DNA of 19,124 nt from contig JAISNB010000071.1 in assembly GCA_031276435.1 (NCBI GenBank), positions 1-19,124 of the forward strand, written 5' to 3'. Positions 9,814-16,980 of this stretch are shown here, piece after piece; position 1 is the first letter of the stretch; the number at the start of each line of letters is the position of its first letter. The notes under the pieces are model-generated. The model ran no database searches. It was not told the DNA's origin and worked only from the letters and a program-made list of their open reading frames with translations. The stretch comes from Burkholderiaceae bacterium. GTDB lineage: Bacteria; Pseudomonadota; Gammaproteobacteria; Burkholderiales; Burkholderiaceae_C. The translations under genes and the position numbers were made by a program.

Positions 9814-10605
9814 TCAGCCGAAGCTGGGGTTTCCGTCGGCGCGGAAACGGCTGCCCAGCCGGTAGCGCGAGGCCGGGTGCAGGCAGTGCACCAACGTGAT
9901 GGGGGTGCCGCGCGTCCAGGTGCGGCGGGTCAGCAGCAGGCAGGGCTGGCTGGTCGGCATGTCCAGGCAGGCGGCTTGCTCACTGGTGGGCAGCACTGCG
10001 TCGACGAGGTGCTCGATCTGGTCGTAGGGCACGTGGCGCACCAGGTATTCGCTCGGCGGTGTGACGGACAGATCCCGATCCAGAAAACCAGGCACCATAT
10101 GCGGGTTGACGTAGCGGTCTTCCAGTTGTACCGGGATGCCGTTTTCCAGGTGCAGGCAAAGGGTGTGGAACACCGATTCGCCCACGCGCATGTCGAGCCA
10201 GGCCGTCACATCGGGCGGGGCGGCGATGCGCTCGGCCGCCAACAATTGGTAGTTGTATTGATGGCCGCGGGCATGAATCTCGCTGGCGATGTTGGCGATT
10301 TGCAGCAGTGTCGATTGCGGTTTGTCCTCGGCCACAAAACTTCCCACGCCAGCTATCCGCACGATGCGGCCTTGCTCCATCAACTCGCGCAACGCCCGGT
10401 TGGCTGTCATGCGCGAGATGCCGAATTGGGCCACCAGTTCGTGCTCGGACGGCAAGCGGTGTCCAGCCGGCCAGGAGCCGTCTTGGATCTTGCGCGTGAT
10501 GAATTCCTTGACCTGCTCGTACAACGCCAGCGCCGGGCGGGCGTTGGCGCCTGGAGCGGCATGGACGCCGGATGTCTTGCTGCGCAGGGTGCTGGAGTGT
10601 GCCAT
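9814..10605 (-). CDS. hutC: histidine utilization repressor, GntR family
   Basis: HutC represses hut genes and is released by urocanate in well-studied relatives. The 263-residue product has an N-terminal winged helix at about 25-90, with YEQVKEFITRKIQDGSWPAGHRLPSEHELVAQFGISRMTANRALRELM-type sequence ending in the wing GIVR...GVGSFVAE. A UTRA ligand-binding domain follows at about 105-255, including FHTLCLHLENGIPVQLEDRYVNP. The ATG at 10605 is preferred over an in-frame TTG at 10611, and no strong Shine-Dalgarno is visible. It starts 10 nt after the ABC ATPase stop, so it is probably co-transcribed with the transporter, and its own operator lies between it and hutH. Confidence 0.94.
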   Translation of the reverse strand: MAHSSTLRSKTSGVHAAPGANARPALALYEQVKEFITRKIQDGSWPAGHRLPSEHELVAQFGISRMTANRALRELMEQGRIVRIAGVGSFVAEDKPQSTLLQIANIASEIHARGHQYNYQLLAAERIAAPPDVTAWLDMRVGESVFHTLCLHLENGIPVQLEDRYVNPHMVPGFLDRDLSVTPPSEYLVRHVPYDQIEHLVDAVLPTSEQAACLDMPTSQPCLLLTRRTWTRGTPITLVHCLHPASRYRLGSRFRADGNPSFG

Positions 10606-10615
10606 GGCCAATTGC

Positions 10616-11395
10616 TCAGTGCTCGGCGGCAGCCATCGCCTCGGCGCGGATTTCCTCGGTCAGTCGCGCCTTGAGTTCCATGAACTCGGGCGTAGTCTTG
10701 ACCGTGTAGTGGCGCGGGTGCGGCAGGTTTACCGCCAGTTCGGTCTTGATGTGCCCCGGCCGCGCGCTGAATACGGCCACGCGGTTGGCCATGAAGATGG
10801 CCTCGTCGATGTCGTGCGTGACGAACAGCACCGTCTTGCGCTCGGCTTCCCAGATGCCCAGCAGCAGTTCCTGCATCAACACGCGCGTCTGGTTGTCGAG
10901 CGCGCCGAATGGCTCGTCCATGAGCAGGATTTTGGGGTCGTTGGACAGCGCCCGGGCAATCGCAGTGCGCTGCTGCATTCCACCTGAAAGCTGTTTGGGG
11001 TAATGCTGCTCGAAGCCGCGCAGTCCCACCTTGGCGATGAAATAGGCGGCACGTTCCTTTTGTTGCGCCAGCGGTACACCGCGCTCACGCAGGCCGAAGC
11101 GGATGTTCTGCTCAATGGTCAGCCATGGGAACAGCGTGTAGCTCTGGAATACCATGCCGCGCTCGGCGCCGGGGCCATTGACGGGGTGGCCGTCGAGCAG
11201 CACATGGCCGCTGGTCGGCTGGTCAAGTCCGGCGACGATGCGCAGCATGGTGGACTTGCCACAGCCCGAGGGGCCGAGAATGGTGACGAAATCGTTGTCG
11301 CGGACGTGGAAGTCCACCGGCAGCAGCGCCTGTGTGGCCTGGCCCTTGGCGGTGGTGAAGGTGCGCGAGACACCCTGGATCAGCAGTTTGCTCAT
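10616..11395 (-). CDS. ABC transporter ATP-binding protein, NitT/TauT type
   Basis: This is the ATPase of a binding-protein-dependent importer. The 259-residue protein has Walker A GPSGCGKST (41-49), a Q-loop in MVFQSYTLFPW, the ABC signature LSGGMQQR (136-143), Walker B ILLMDEP (156-162) with a D-loop GALD, and the switch histidine in FVTHDIDEA. The FQSYTLFPWLT stretch and the HPRHYTVKTTPEF-type C terminus match the nitrate/sulfonate/taurine class. It begins in a 4-nt ATGA overlap with the permease and is followed after 10 nt by hutC. Substrate specificity cannot be read from the ATPase. The hut context suggests histidine, urocanate or a related imidazole compound. Confidence 0.92.
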   Translation of the reverse strand: MSKLLIQGVSRTFTTAKGQATQALLPVDFHVRDNDFVTILGPSGCGKSTMLRIVAGLDQPTSGHVLLDGHPVNGPGAERGMVFQSYTLFPWLTIEQNIRFGLRERGVPLAQQKERAAYFIAKVGLRGFEQHYPKQLSGGMQQRTAIARALSNDPKILLMDEPFGALDNQTRVLMQELLLGIWEAERKTVLFVTHDIDEAIFMANRVAVFSARPGHIKTELAVNLPHPRHYTVKTTPEFMELKARLTEEIRAEAMAAAEH

Positions 11396-12231
11396 GGCAG
11401 GGCGCTCCAGGCAAAAAGGCGACGGTTGACGATCTTGAACAGCGTGTCCGACACCAGCCCGATGAGGCCGATGACGATGATGCCGAAGATGATTTGGCCG
11501 GTGTTGAGCAGCGCCTGGCTGTCGGTGATCATGTGGCCGATGCCCGACGAAGCGCCGATTAGCTCGGCTACGATCACATAGGTCCAGGCCCAGCCGAGTA
11601 CCAGCCGCAGGGTTTCGGCGATGTCAGGCGCGGCGCCCGGAATCAGCACGCGGCGCACAATGCCCGAAGGTGACGCGCCCAGCGTGTAGGCCGCCTCCAC
11701 CAGGTCCTTGCGCGCGTTGCCCACAATTACCGCCACCATGAGGGTAATTTGGAACACCGAGCCGATGAAGATCACCAGCAGCTTCTGCATCTCGCCCAGC
11801 CCAGCCCACAGGATGAGCAGCGGAATGAAGGCCGATGCTGGCAGGTAACGGCAAAACGATACAAAAGGCTCCAGGAACGCCTCGACGCCCTTGTACGCAC
11901 CCATCGCAATGCCCAGCGGAACGGCCACGATGGCCGCCAGCACGAAGCCGCCTAGTACGCGCCAGACCGTCATCCCGATGTCGTGCAGAAAGCCGAACTC
12001 GGTGAACAGCAGCCAGCCTTCCTGTGCCATTGTGATGGGGCTGGCCAGGAAGGTTGGCGAGACGAAGCCGCCGAGCGTGAAGAATGCCCAAACAGCGAAG
12101 AACAGCACAAAGAATGCTGTCCCGAGCAGCCAGCGCGTGGTGGTATCCACAGGCTCCAGCGGTGCCAAGCGGCGGGAGCGCCGCCTGTTCTCGGTGGTTG
12201 TCGTGGGCAGGTTATCCATCACATGGCTCAT
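11392..12231 (-). CDS. ABC transporter permease, NitT/TauT type
   Basis: Inner-membrane subunit of the importer, 279 residues. A polar, Arg-rich N-terminal tail of about 30 residues precedes roughly six hydrophobic segments, the first at about 34-54 and others around 93-110, 133-145, 150-171, 210-225 and 245-262. The cytoplasmic EAA loop that contacts the ATPase is at about 179-198 (EAAYTLGASPSGIVRRVLIPGA). AGGA lies 8 nt before the ATG at 12231, inside a 13-nt tandem duplication. It lies 53 nt after the binding-protein gene and overlaps the ATPase by 4 nt. Confidence 0.92.
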   Translation of the reverse strand: MSHVMDNLPTTTTENRRRSRRLAPLEPVDTTTRWLLGTAFFVLFFAVWAFFTLGGFVSPTFLASPITMAQEGWLLFTEFGFLHDIGMTVWRVLGGFVLAAIVAVPLGIAMGAYKGVEAFLEPFVSFCRYLPASAFIPLLILWAGLGEMQKLLVIFIGSVFQITLMVAVIVGNARKDLVEAAYTLGASPSGIVRRVLIPGAAPDIAETLRLVLGWAWTYVIVAELIGASSGIGHMITDSQALLNTGQIIFGIIVIGLIGLVSDTLFKIVNRRLFAWSALP

Positions 12232-12233
12232 AT

Positions 12234-12259
12234 GCGGAGTCCTGGAGCGGAGTCCTGGA
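12234..12259 (-). repeat. 13-nt tandem duplication containing the permease ribosome-binding site
   Basis: On the plus strand GCGGAGTCCTGGA occurs twice in immediate succession (12234-12246 and 12247-12259). Read on the minus strand, each unit contains AGGA. The copy nearer the ATG lies 8 nt upstream, a good Shine-Dalgarno distance. The other copy lies 21 nt away and is probably idle. Confidence 0.85.
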
Positions 12260-12284
12260 ATCGGGTGGCGCGCGTGGTATCGGC

Positions 12285-13250
12285 TTATTTGATGAAACTG
12301 TCGTCGTACATGGCGCTGTAGTTCTCCGGCAGATTGCGGATCACGCCCGCTTCGAGCAGGATGACCGAGGCATCCTTCATGAATTGCTGTATCTCGCCGG
12401 AGAAGAACTTCTGGTTGGCGGCTTTGTCCTGCCAGCGCAGGTAGGAGGCCGACTTGCCGAAGGCTTCGCCCGACTGCTTGACGGCCGATCCCATGATCTC
12501 GTAGGACTTGGCGGGATCAGTCTTGATCATCTCCAGTGCCTCGAAGTACGAGTCGGTCAGGATTCTGGCCGCCTTCGGGTTGTCCTTGAGCCACTTGGGC
12601 GAGCAGCCCACAGTGTCCATGATGTGCGGGAATTCCAGCGTGGTCGCCAGTATCTTTCCAGCCTTGGCGTTGGCGCGCACGGTCGACAGGTAGGGTTCGT
12701 AGGTTACGGCGGCATCGTTCTGTCCAGCCACGAACGATTGGGCGGCTGGCTGCGGTGCCAGCGTCATTGTTTTGACATCCTTGATCCTCATGCCGTTTTT
12801 GCTCAGCAGCCAGGCCAGCGTGAAATAGGACGCGCTGCCCGGGGCATCCACCGCCACTGTCTTGCCCTTGAGGTCGGCGAAGCTCTTGATGTCGTTGCGC
12901 ACAGCCAAGCCGTCAGCGCCGTGGGAGACGTCCATCTGGAATATCTGCACGATGGGCACACCGTTGGTGTTCCATGCCACGTGTGTTTCCACAGTGGTTG
13001 CCGCGCACTGAATGGCGCCAGAGGCCAGCGCCAGATGGCGATCTTTCTGCGGGATCATCTTCAACTCGACATCGAGACCGTTTTTCTTGAAGATGCCGGT
13101 TTTGTCGGCCAGTGTCAGCGGCGCGAAGCCGGTCCAGCCCGATATGCCGAGCGCGATCTTGGTGTCCTGTGCTTGGGCAGCGACTGCCATTGATGCACTT
13201 GCCACGAGTACGGTGATGCGCGAGGCGATCTTTGCGACTGTATTGGCCAT
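12285..13250 (-). CDS. ABC transporter substrate-binding protein, NitT/TauT (NMT1/THI5-like)
   Basis: Periplasmic solute receptor of the importer, 321 residues. A Sec signal peptide is visible: a basic start, a hydrophobic stretch at about 12-25, and an AQA|QD cleavage site near residue 27. The mature protein begins KIALGISGWTGFAPLTLADKTGIFKKNGLDVEL, the classic NMT1/SsuA/TauA-like opening. The FADLKGKTVAVDAPGSASYFTLAWLL hinge region and the QNDAAVTYEPYLS segment follow. A strong ribosome-binding site (AGGAGGG) sits about 5 nt before the ATG at 13250. It heads an apparent operon with permease, ATPase and hutC. Members of this family bind nitrate, sulfonates, pyrimidines, riboflavin and others, so the ligand is unknown. 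Histidine or urocanate is an inference from neighbours. Confidence 0.92.
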   Translation of the reverse strand: MANTVAKIASRITVLVASASMAVAAQAQDTKIALGISGWTGFAPLTLADKTGIFKKNGLDVELKMIPQKDRHLALASGAIQCAATTVETHVAWNTNGVPIVQIFQMDVSHGADGLAVRNDIKSFADLKGKTVAVDAPGSASYFTLAWLLSKNGMRIKDVKTMTLAPQPAAQSFVAGQNDAAVTYEPYLSTVRANAKAGKILATTLEFPHIMDTVGCSPKWLKDNPKAARILTDSYFEALEMIKTDPAKSYEIMGSAVKQSGEAFGKSASYLRWQDKAANQKFFSGEIQQFMKDASVILLEAGVIRNLPENYSAMYDDSFIK

Positions 13251-13289
13251 ATGGCCCTCCTGTGAAACGGGGTGGTGGAGACTGCAACC

Positions 13290-13312
13290 ACCTGACTGGC
13301 CATGTATTACAG
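13290..13312 (+). promoter_or_regulatory. HutC-like element, copy 1, in transporter promoter region
   Basis: The element reads ACCTGACTGGCCATGTAT and then TACAGA. It contains TGTA-T-TACA, a perfect dyad one base shorter than the hutH operator core. With its flanks it matches the element at 13399-13422 read on the other strand. The altered core spacing makes HutC binding uncertain. Confidence 0.4.
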
Positions 13313-13332
13313 ACGAGCCTCAAAAACCGATC

Positions 13333-13352
13333 TGGTGCACAACCATGCACCA
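13333..13352. promoter_or_regulatory. dyad TGGTGCA-N6-TGCACCA
   Basis: A perfect 7-bp inverted repeat with a 6-nt spacer (CAACCA), about 80 nt upstream of the binding-protein ATG, between the two HutC-like elements. It resembles a dimeric regulator site. The half-sites are those of NtrC boxes but in reversed order, so I do not assign it to NtrC. A small RNA hairpin in the leader is the alternative. Confidence 0.45.
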
Positions 13353-13398
13353 ATGATGTGCTTTGCTGCGCGAGATCTGCCGGGAATGCACAGAATTG

Positions 13399-13422
13399 CT
13401 GTCTATACATGACTGGTCAGGT
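13399..13422 (-). promoter_or_regulatory. HutC-like operator, copy 2, upstream of transporter operon
   Basis: The plus strand carries TGTCTATACA (13400-13409), whose core GTCTATAC fits the HutC-subfamily consensus GTMTAKAC. On the minus strand, a -10-like TATAGA overlaps it. It lies about 150 nt before the binding-protein ATG. The flanking bases repeat copy 1 in inverted orientation. Confidence 0.6.
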
Positions 13423-13464
13423 AGTGCGTTGACTGCATGCAAGGCCTGTGCCAGCCGTGGGTTC

Positions 13465-14406
13465 TTAACGGTGCTTTGCGCCGCGCCGGGCTGGCCGATC
13501 GTCTTGGCTCGCGGCGAATACGGCTTGCGCCGCCTCGGCAAATGGGAGCGCCAAAGCCGTGCGGAAGCTTTCGGCGCCAGGCTGGGCCAACACCACCGAT
13601 TGCGGCGCCAGCAGCCCACGCAGGCGGCGGCAGGCCAGGCGCAGGCCATCATGGCTGCGGTCGTGTACGGGACGCGTGGTCAGCAGCGATACGCCCAGGC
13701 CATTGGCTACCAGCGAGCGGGCCATTTCCAGCGACGTGGTTTCGTAGGCAATGGTGGGCGCGACGCCAGCATCACGAAACAGCGAAAGAAAATACTCCCG
13801 GCTGTGCGGCAGGTTAATCAGCACCAGCGGCTCGCCAGCCAGATCGGCCAAGCGCAGGCCGCTGCGCTTGGCCAGCGGATGCGTCCAGGGCAGCAGGGCG
13901 TAGGGGGCCAGGTCGGCTACCGGCAGCAATTGCACGCCAGCGCGGGCCAGCCCCAGGTCGTACAGCAGCGCGATGTCGAGCGCGCCGCGCTCAAGCATGC
14001 GTGTCAGCGCCTCGGTATCGCCTTCGTGCAATTGTGTCTCGATGGCGGGGTGTGTCGTGCGCAAGTGCGCCAGGATGCGCGGCAGCCAGCGGGCCGCCAG
14101 TGTGCTCAGGCAGCCGATTCGCAGCAGGCCAGCCAGCGCGGCGGCGGGGCGCGGGCCTTCGAGCGCGCGCGCCTGTACCAGCAGGGCATGCGCTGCGCGG
14201 TGCCGCGCCGCGCCTGCGGCAGTAAGTTGCAGGCCGCGCGCGTGCAGGCGCACAAACAGGGTTTCGTCCCACAGTGTTTCCAGGTCAGCGATGGCTTTCG
14301 AGATCGATGGCTGCGAGACGTTGAGCGCCTGCGCGGCCCGCGCCGCACCGCCATGGCGAGCGGCAGCAACAAAATACTCGATCTGGCGCAGGTTCAGATG
14401 AATCAT
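13465..14406 (-). CDS. LysR-family transcriptional regulator
   Basis: A 313-residue DNA-binding regulator. Residues 1-62 form the LysR winged helix-turn-helix (LNLRQIEYFVAAARHGGAARAAQALNVSQPSISKAIADLE). The rest is a type 2 periplasmic-binding-like effector domain with LLRIGCLSTLAARWLPRIL, the DIALLYDL segment and ANGLGVSLLTTRPV. I chose the ATG at 14406. An in-frame TTG at 14415 would add three residues. It is divergent from the CoA-transferase/acyl-CoA dehydrogenase operon with a 94-nt AT-rich gap, the standard layout for a LysR regulator and its target. The target is therefore more likely that operon than hut. The effector is unknown. Confidence 0.9.
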   Translation of the reverse strand: MIHLNLRQIEYFVAAARHGGAARAAQALNVSQPSISKAIADLETLWDETLFVRLHARGLQLTAAGAARHRAAHALLVQARALEGPRPAAALAGLLRIGCLSTLAARWLPRILAHLRTTHPAIETQLHEGDTEALTRMLERGALDIALLYDLGLARAGVQLLPVADLAPYALLPWTHPLAKRSGLRLADLAGEPLVLINLPHSREYFLSLFRDAGVAPTIAYETTSLEMARSLVANGLGVSLLTTRPVHDRSHDGLRLACRRLRGLLAPQSVVLAQPGAESFRTALALPFAEAAQAVFAASQDDRPARRGAKHR

Positions 14407-14500
14407 ATTTTTCAATTCAAATCATTAAAAATGAATATTTTGTATTGATTCAATCCTGCCATAGGATGCGGGCTTTTCTGTCACGATAAAAGGATCACCG
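14407..14500. promoter_or_regulatory. divergent AT-rich promoter/operator region
   Basis: This gap is much richer in A+T than its surroundings. It holds ATTCA-N12-TGAAT (14415-14436) and the perfect dyad ATTGA-T-TCAAT (14444-14454), both candidate LysR sites. Tandem TTCAA (14411-14420) is also present. AAAGGA at 14489-14494 is the ribosome-binding site for the rightward operon. Promoter hexamers are weak and I do not place them firmly. Confidence 0.5.
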
Positions 14501-15748
14501 ATGGACAAGTCTTCGTGTCCGCTTGATGGTGTGCGCATTCTTGACTTCACCCGTGTGTTGGCTGGGCCCATGGCCACCGCGTTGCTGGCTGATTTGGGGG
14601 CCGAAGTCATCAAGGTCGAGCCGCCGCAGGGCGATGACTATCGCGCCATCGGCCCGATGAAGAACGGCCAGAGCGCGCTGTTTAGCGTGATGAACCGCAA
14701 CAAGAAAAGTCTGGTGCTCGATCTCAAGCGCTCTGAAGCGGTGCAACTCGTCACGCAACTGGCCGGGCAGGTTGATGTGGTGATCGAGAACTTCCGTCCT
14801 GGCGTGGCCGAGCGGCTGGGCATCGGCCCGCAGGCCTTGCGGTGCCTGAATCCGAAGCTGGTCTATGTCAGTGTCTCAGGTTTTGGCCAAACCGGGCCGC
14901 TTGCGCACCGGCCCGCCTACGATGTGGTGGTGCAAGCCATGAGCGGATTGATAGAAGCCACGGGTGAACCTGATGGCCCGCCGACGCTGGTGGGCGAAGC
15001 TGTTTCCGACGTGATGGCTGGCCTGTTCGCCTCGTGGGCGACATTGGCCGCGTTGCTCCAGGCGCGCAGCACGGGCGAAGGCCAGTACGTGGATGTAGCC
15101 ATGTTCGACGCTACGCTGGCGTCTCTTGTCACCTCGGTGGCGCGTTACCTGTTTACCGGTCGGCCAGCCCGGCGTGTGGGCAACCGACACCCGCTGTCGG
15201 CGCCGTTTGGCGTGTACCAGGCGCAGGACGGGCATTTCGCGCTGGCAGTGCTCAATCACCGCCTGTTCGAGGCGCTGGCCGAGGCGATGGCGCAACCGGC
15301 CTGGAGCCAGGATGCACGCTTCGCCACTGACGAATCACGCTCGGCGCACGAGCCTTTGTTGCGCGAAGCCATCGAAGCATGGGCCGCCGACAAGCCGGTG
15401 GCCGACGTGGTAGCCAGACTCGACGCGGCAGGTGTGCCCGCCGCGCCGATTTGGAACATCGAGCAGGCGTTGGCTTCGCCTCAGGTGGCCGAGCGCGGCT
15501 GGTTGCACCCGGTGCACGACGAACGCTTGCCGGGCTTGCGCCTGCCCACCCAGCCGGTACGCTTTAGTGCCATGCCGACGGTCGAAATGCGGCGCGCGCC
15601 CGCACTGGGAGAGCACACCGACGAATTGCTGGCCGCGCTGCTGGGCTGCGGTCAGCGGCAACTGCAAGTGCTGCGCGCTGCTGGCGTCTTTGGCCCTGCA
15701 AGCACCGCATCGACGGCATCCAACGAAGCAAAGGAGATTGGCGCATGA
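14501..15748 (+). CDS. CaiB/BaiF (class III) CoA-transferase
   Basis: Transfers coenzyme A from a donor thioester to a free carboxylic acid. The 415-residue product opens with the family signature LDGVRILDFTRVLAGPMATALLADLGAEVIKVEPPQGDDYR. NRNKKSLVLDLK and DVVIENFRPGVAERLGI follow. The conserved catalytic aspartate is near 170 in GEAVSDVMAGL, matching the position in formyl-CoA transferase. Later blocks are GQYVDVAMFDA and the NRHPLSAPFGVYQAQDG region. AAGGA lies 6-7 nt before the ATG. Its stop overlaps the acyl-CoA dehydrogenase start as ATGA. Substrates differ widely in this family and cannot be inferred, though a carboxylic acid later oxidised by the next enzyme is likely. Confidence 0.93.
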   Translation: MDKSSCPLDGVRILDFTRVLAGPMATALLADLGAEVIKVEPPQGDDYRAIGPMKNGQSALFSVMNRNKKSLVLDLKRSEAVQLVTQLAGQVDVVIENFRPGVAERLGIGPQALRCLNPKLVYVSVSGFGQTGPLAHRPAYDVVVQAMSGLIEATGEPDGPPTLVGEAVSDVMAGLFASWATLAALLQARSTGEGQYVDVAMFDATLASLVTSVARYLFTGRPARRVGNRHPLSAPFGVYQAQDGHFALAVLNHRLFEALAEAMAQPAWSQDARFATDESRSAHEPLLREAIEAWAADKPVADVVARLDAAGVPAAPIWNIEQALASPQVAERGWLHPVHDERLPGLRLPTQPVRFSAMPTVEMRRAPALGEHTDELLAALLGCGQRQLQVLRAAGVFGPASTASTASNEAKEIGA

Positions 15749-16899
15749 ACGGCATCACACAACGTCTCGGCGTTACCGAAGAAGATCAGGCCGTGGCCGA
15801 TGCCGTGGCGCGCTACGCGGCGCAAGTGCTGGCGTCGCGCGCGCAAGAGATCGACGAGCAGGCGCTTTCGGCCACCTGCCATGTGCCCGGCCTGGCCGAA
15901 CTGGGCGTGATGGGTATGAACATTCCCGAGCGATTCGGCGGCCCTGGCGTGAGGCCGACGGCCATGCTGCTGTCGCTGGTGGCTATCGCGCGCGCCTGCG
16001 CGGCCACCGCGTCGATGATCGGCGCCCATTACCTGGGCACCGACGCCGTGCTCATCGGTGGCGATGATGCCCAGCGCGCGCAATGGCTGCCCCGCTGTGC
16101 CAGCGGCGAATGGCTGGCCGGTTTCGCGCTGACCGAGCCGCGGGGTGGTTCCAATCCGGCTGACCTGCGCACCCGCGCTGTGCGCGAGGACGATGGTGGC
16201 TACCGCATCGACGGTGTCAAACACTTCATTTCCAACGCGGCTGAAGCACGTTTTCTGGTCGTCTTCGCCAAAACCGACCCGCAGGCTGGCGCGCGCGGCG
16301 TCAGCGCCTTCATCGTGCCCACCGATGCGCCAGGCGTGCGTGTGTCTTCCCCCGAAAAGCTGATGGGCATTCGTGGCGGCCATGCGTTCGAAGTGGCCTT
16401 CGAGGGCGTGAAAGTGACGGCCAGCCAGCGCCTTGGCGACGAGGGTACGGGTTTCAAGATGGCGATGAAAGTGCTTGACAACAGCCGTATGGATGTGGCC
16501 GCCACCGCACTGGGCATTGCTGAAGCGGCGCTGGAGGCGGCAGTGCAATGGGTGAAGCAGCGTCAGGTTGCGGGCGAGACCTTGGCCGTGAAACAGGGCT
16601 TGCAGTGGATGCTGGCTGATATGAAACTGCGACTGGAAGCCTCGTGGGCCTTGACGATGCAGGCGCTGGTCCTGCGCGAAGCCAGCCAGCCTTTCACTTT
16701 GCTATCGGCCATGGCCAAGCTGCATGCCTCGGAAATGGCCGGTTTCGTGGCCGATGCGGCGCTGCAACTGCACGGCGGCTATGGCTACACGCGCGAGTTG
16801 CCGCTGGAGCGCTACGTACGCGACGCTCGCATCCTGCGCATCTACGAAGGTTCCTCGGAAATCCAGCGCACCATCATCGCCCGCAGTGTGTTGGCTTGA
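15745..16899 (+). CDS. acyl-CoA dehydrogenase
   Basis: An FAD-dependent enzyme introducing an alpha-beta double bond into an acyl-CoA, passing electrons to ETF. The 384-residue product has the helical N-terminal domain, the FAD/substrate motif GFALTEPRGGSNPADLRT, and GYRIDGVKHFISNAAEARFLVVFAKTD in the beta domain. The C-terminal helical bundle has LQLHGGYGYTRELPLERYVRDARILRIYEGSSEIQR. Glu368 in YEGSSEIQR occupies the usual catalytic-base position. Length and motifs fit the short/medium/branched-chain class. It is the second gene of the divergent operon, coupled to the CoA-transferase by ATGA. The acyl chain it acts on is not determinable here. Confidence 0.93.
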   Translation: MNGITQRLGVTEEDQAVADAVARYAAQVLASRAQEIDEQALSATCHVPGLAELGVMGMNIPERFGGPGVRPTAMLLSLVAIARACAATASMIGAHYLGTDAVLIGGDDAQRAQWLPRCASGEWLAGFALTEPRGGSNPADLRTRAVREDDGGYRIDGVKHFISNAAEARFLVVFAKTDPQAGARGVSAFIVPTDAPGVRVSSPEKLMGIRGGHAFEVAFEGVKVTASQRLGDEGTGFKMAMKVLDNSRMDVAATALGIAEAALEAAVQWVKQRQVAGETLAVKQGLQWMLADMKLRLEASWALTMQALVLREASQPFTLLSAMAKLHASEMAGFVADAALQLHGGYGYTRELPLERYVRDARILRIYEGSSEIQRTIIARSVLA

Positions 16900-16968
16900 C
16901 GGCCTGATCCTGTCCTTCGTTCGTGGTGGGCCAGTGAGTGTGGCCAAAGGGCAGGCAGTAGCACTTTC

Positions 16969-16974
16969 TACAAT
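16969..16974 (+). promoter_or_regulatory. -10 element of uvrD promoter
   Basis: TACAAT ends 6 nt before the uvrD ATG, which puts the expected transcription start at or within a base of the A of ATG. No Shine-Dalgarno lies between, and no clear -35 is seen. This is consistent with a leaderless transcript. Confidence 0.55.
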
Positions 16975-16980
16975 CGGCGC

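Noticed and set aside
12084..13193. 369-codon plus-strand frame
   Set aside because: Antisense to the substrate-binding protein gene, which has a signal peptide, ribosome-binding site and family motifs.
13333..13352. NtrC binding site or sigma-54 promoter
   Set aside because: The half-sites TGGTGCA and TGCACCA are in the opposite order to NtrC boxes, and no GG-N10-GC sigma-54 pair fits nearby.
13363..14448. 361-codon plus-strand frame
   Set aside because: Antisense to the LysR regulator, no domain recognised and Gln/Arg/Ala-rich shadow composition.
15652..16548. 298-codon minus-strand frame
   Set aside because: Antisense to the acyl-CoA dehydrogenase; no recognisable domain, and the dehydrogenase motifs are intact on the plus strand.
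16930..16945. Terminator after the acyl-CoA dehydrogenase gene
   Set aside because: GGCCA-N7-TGGCC forms only a 5-bp stem and no T-run follows.
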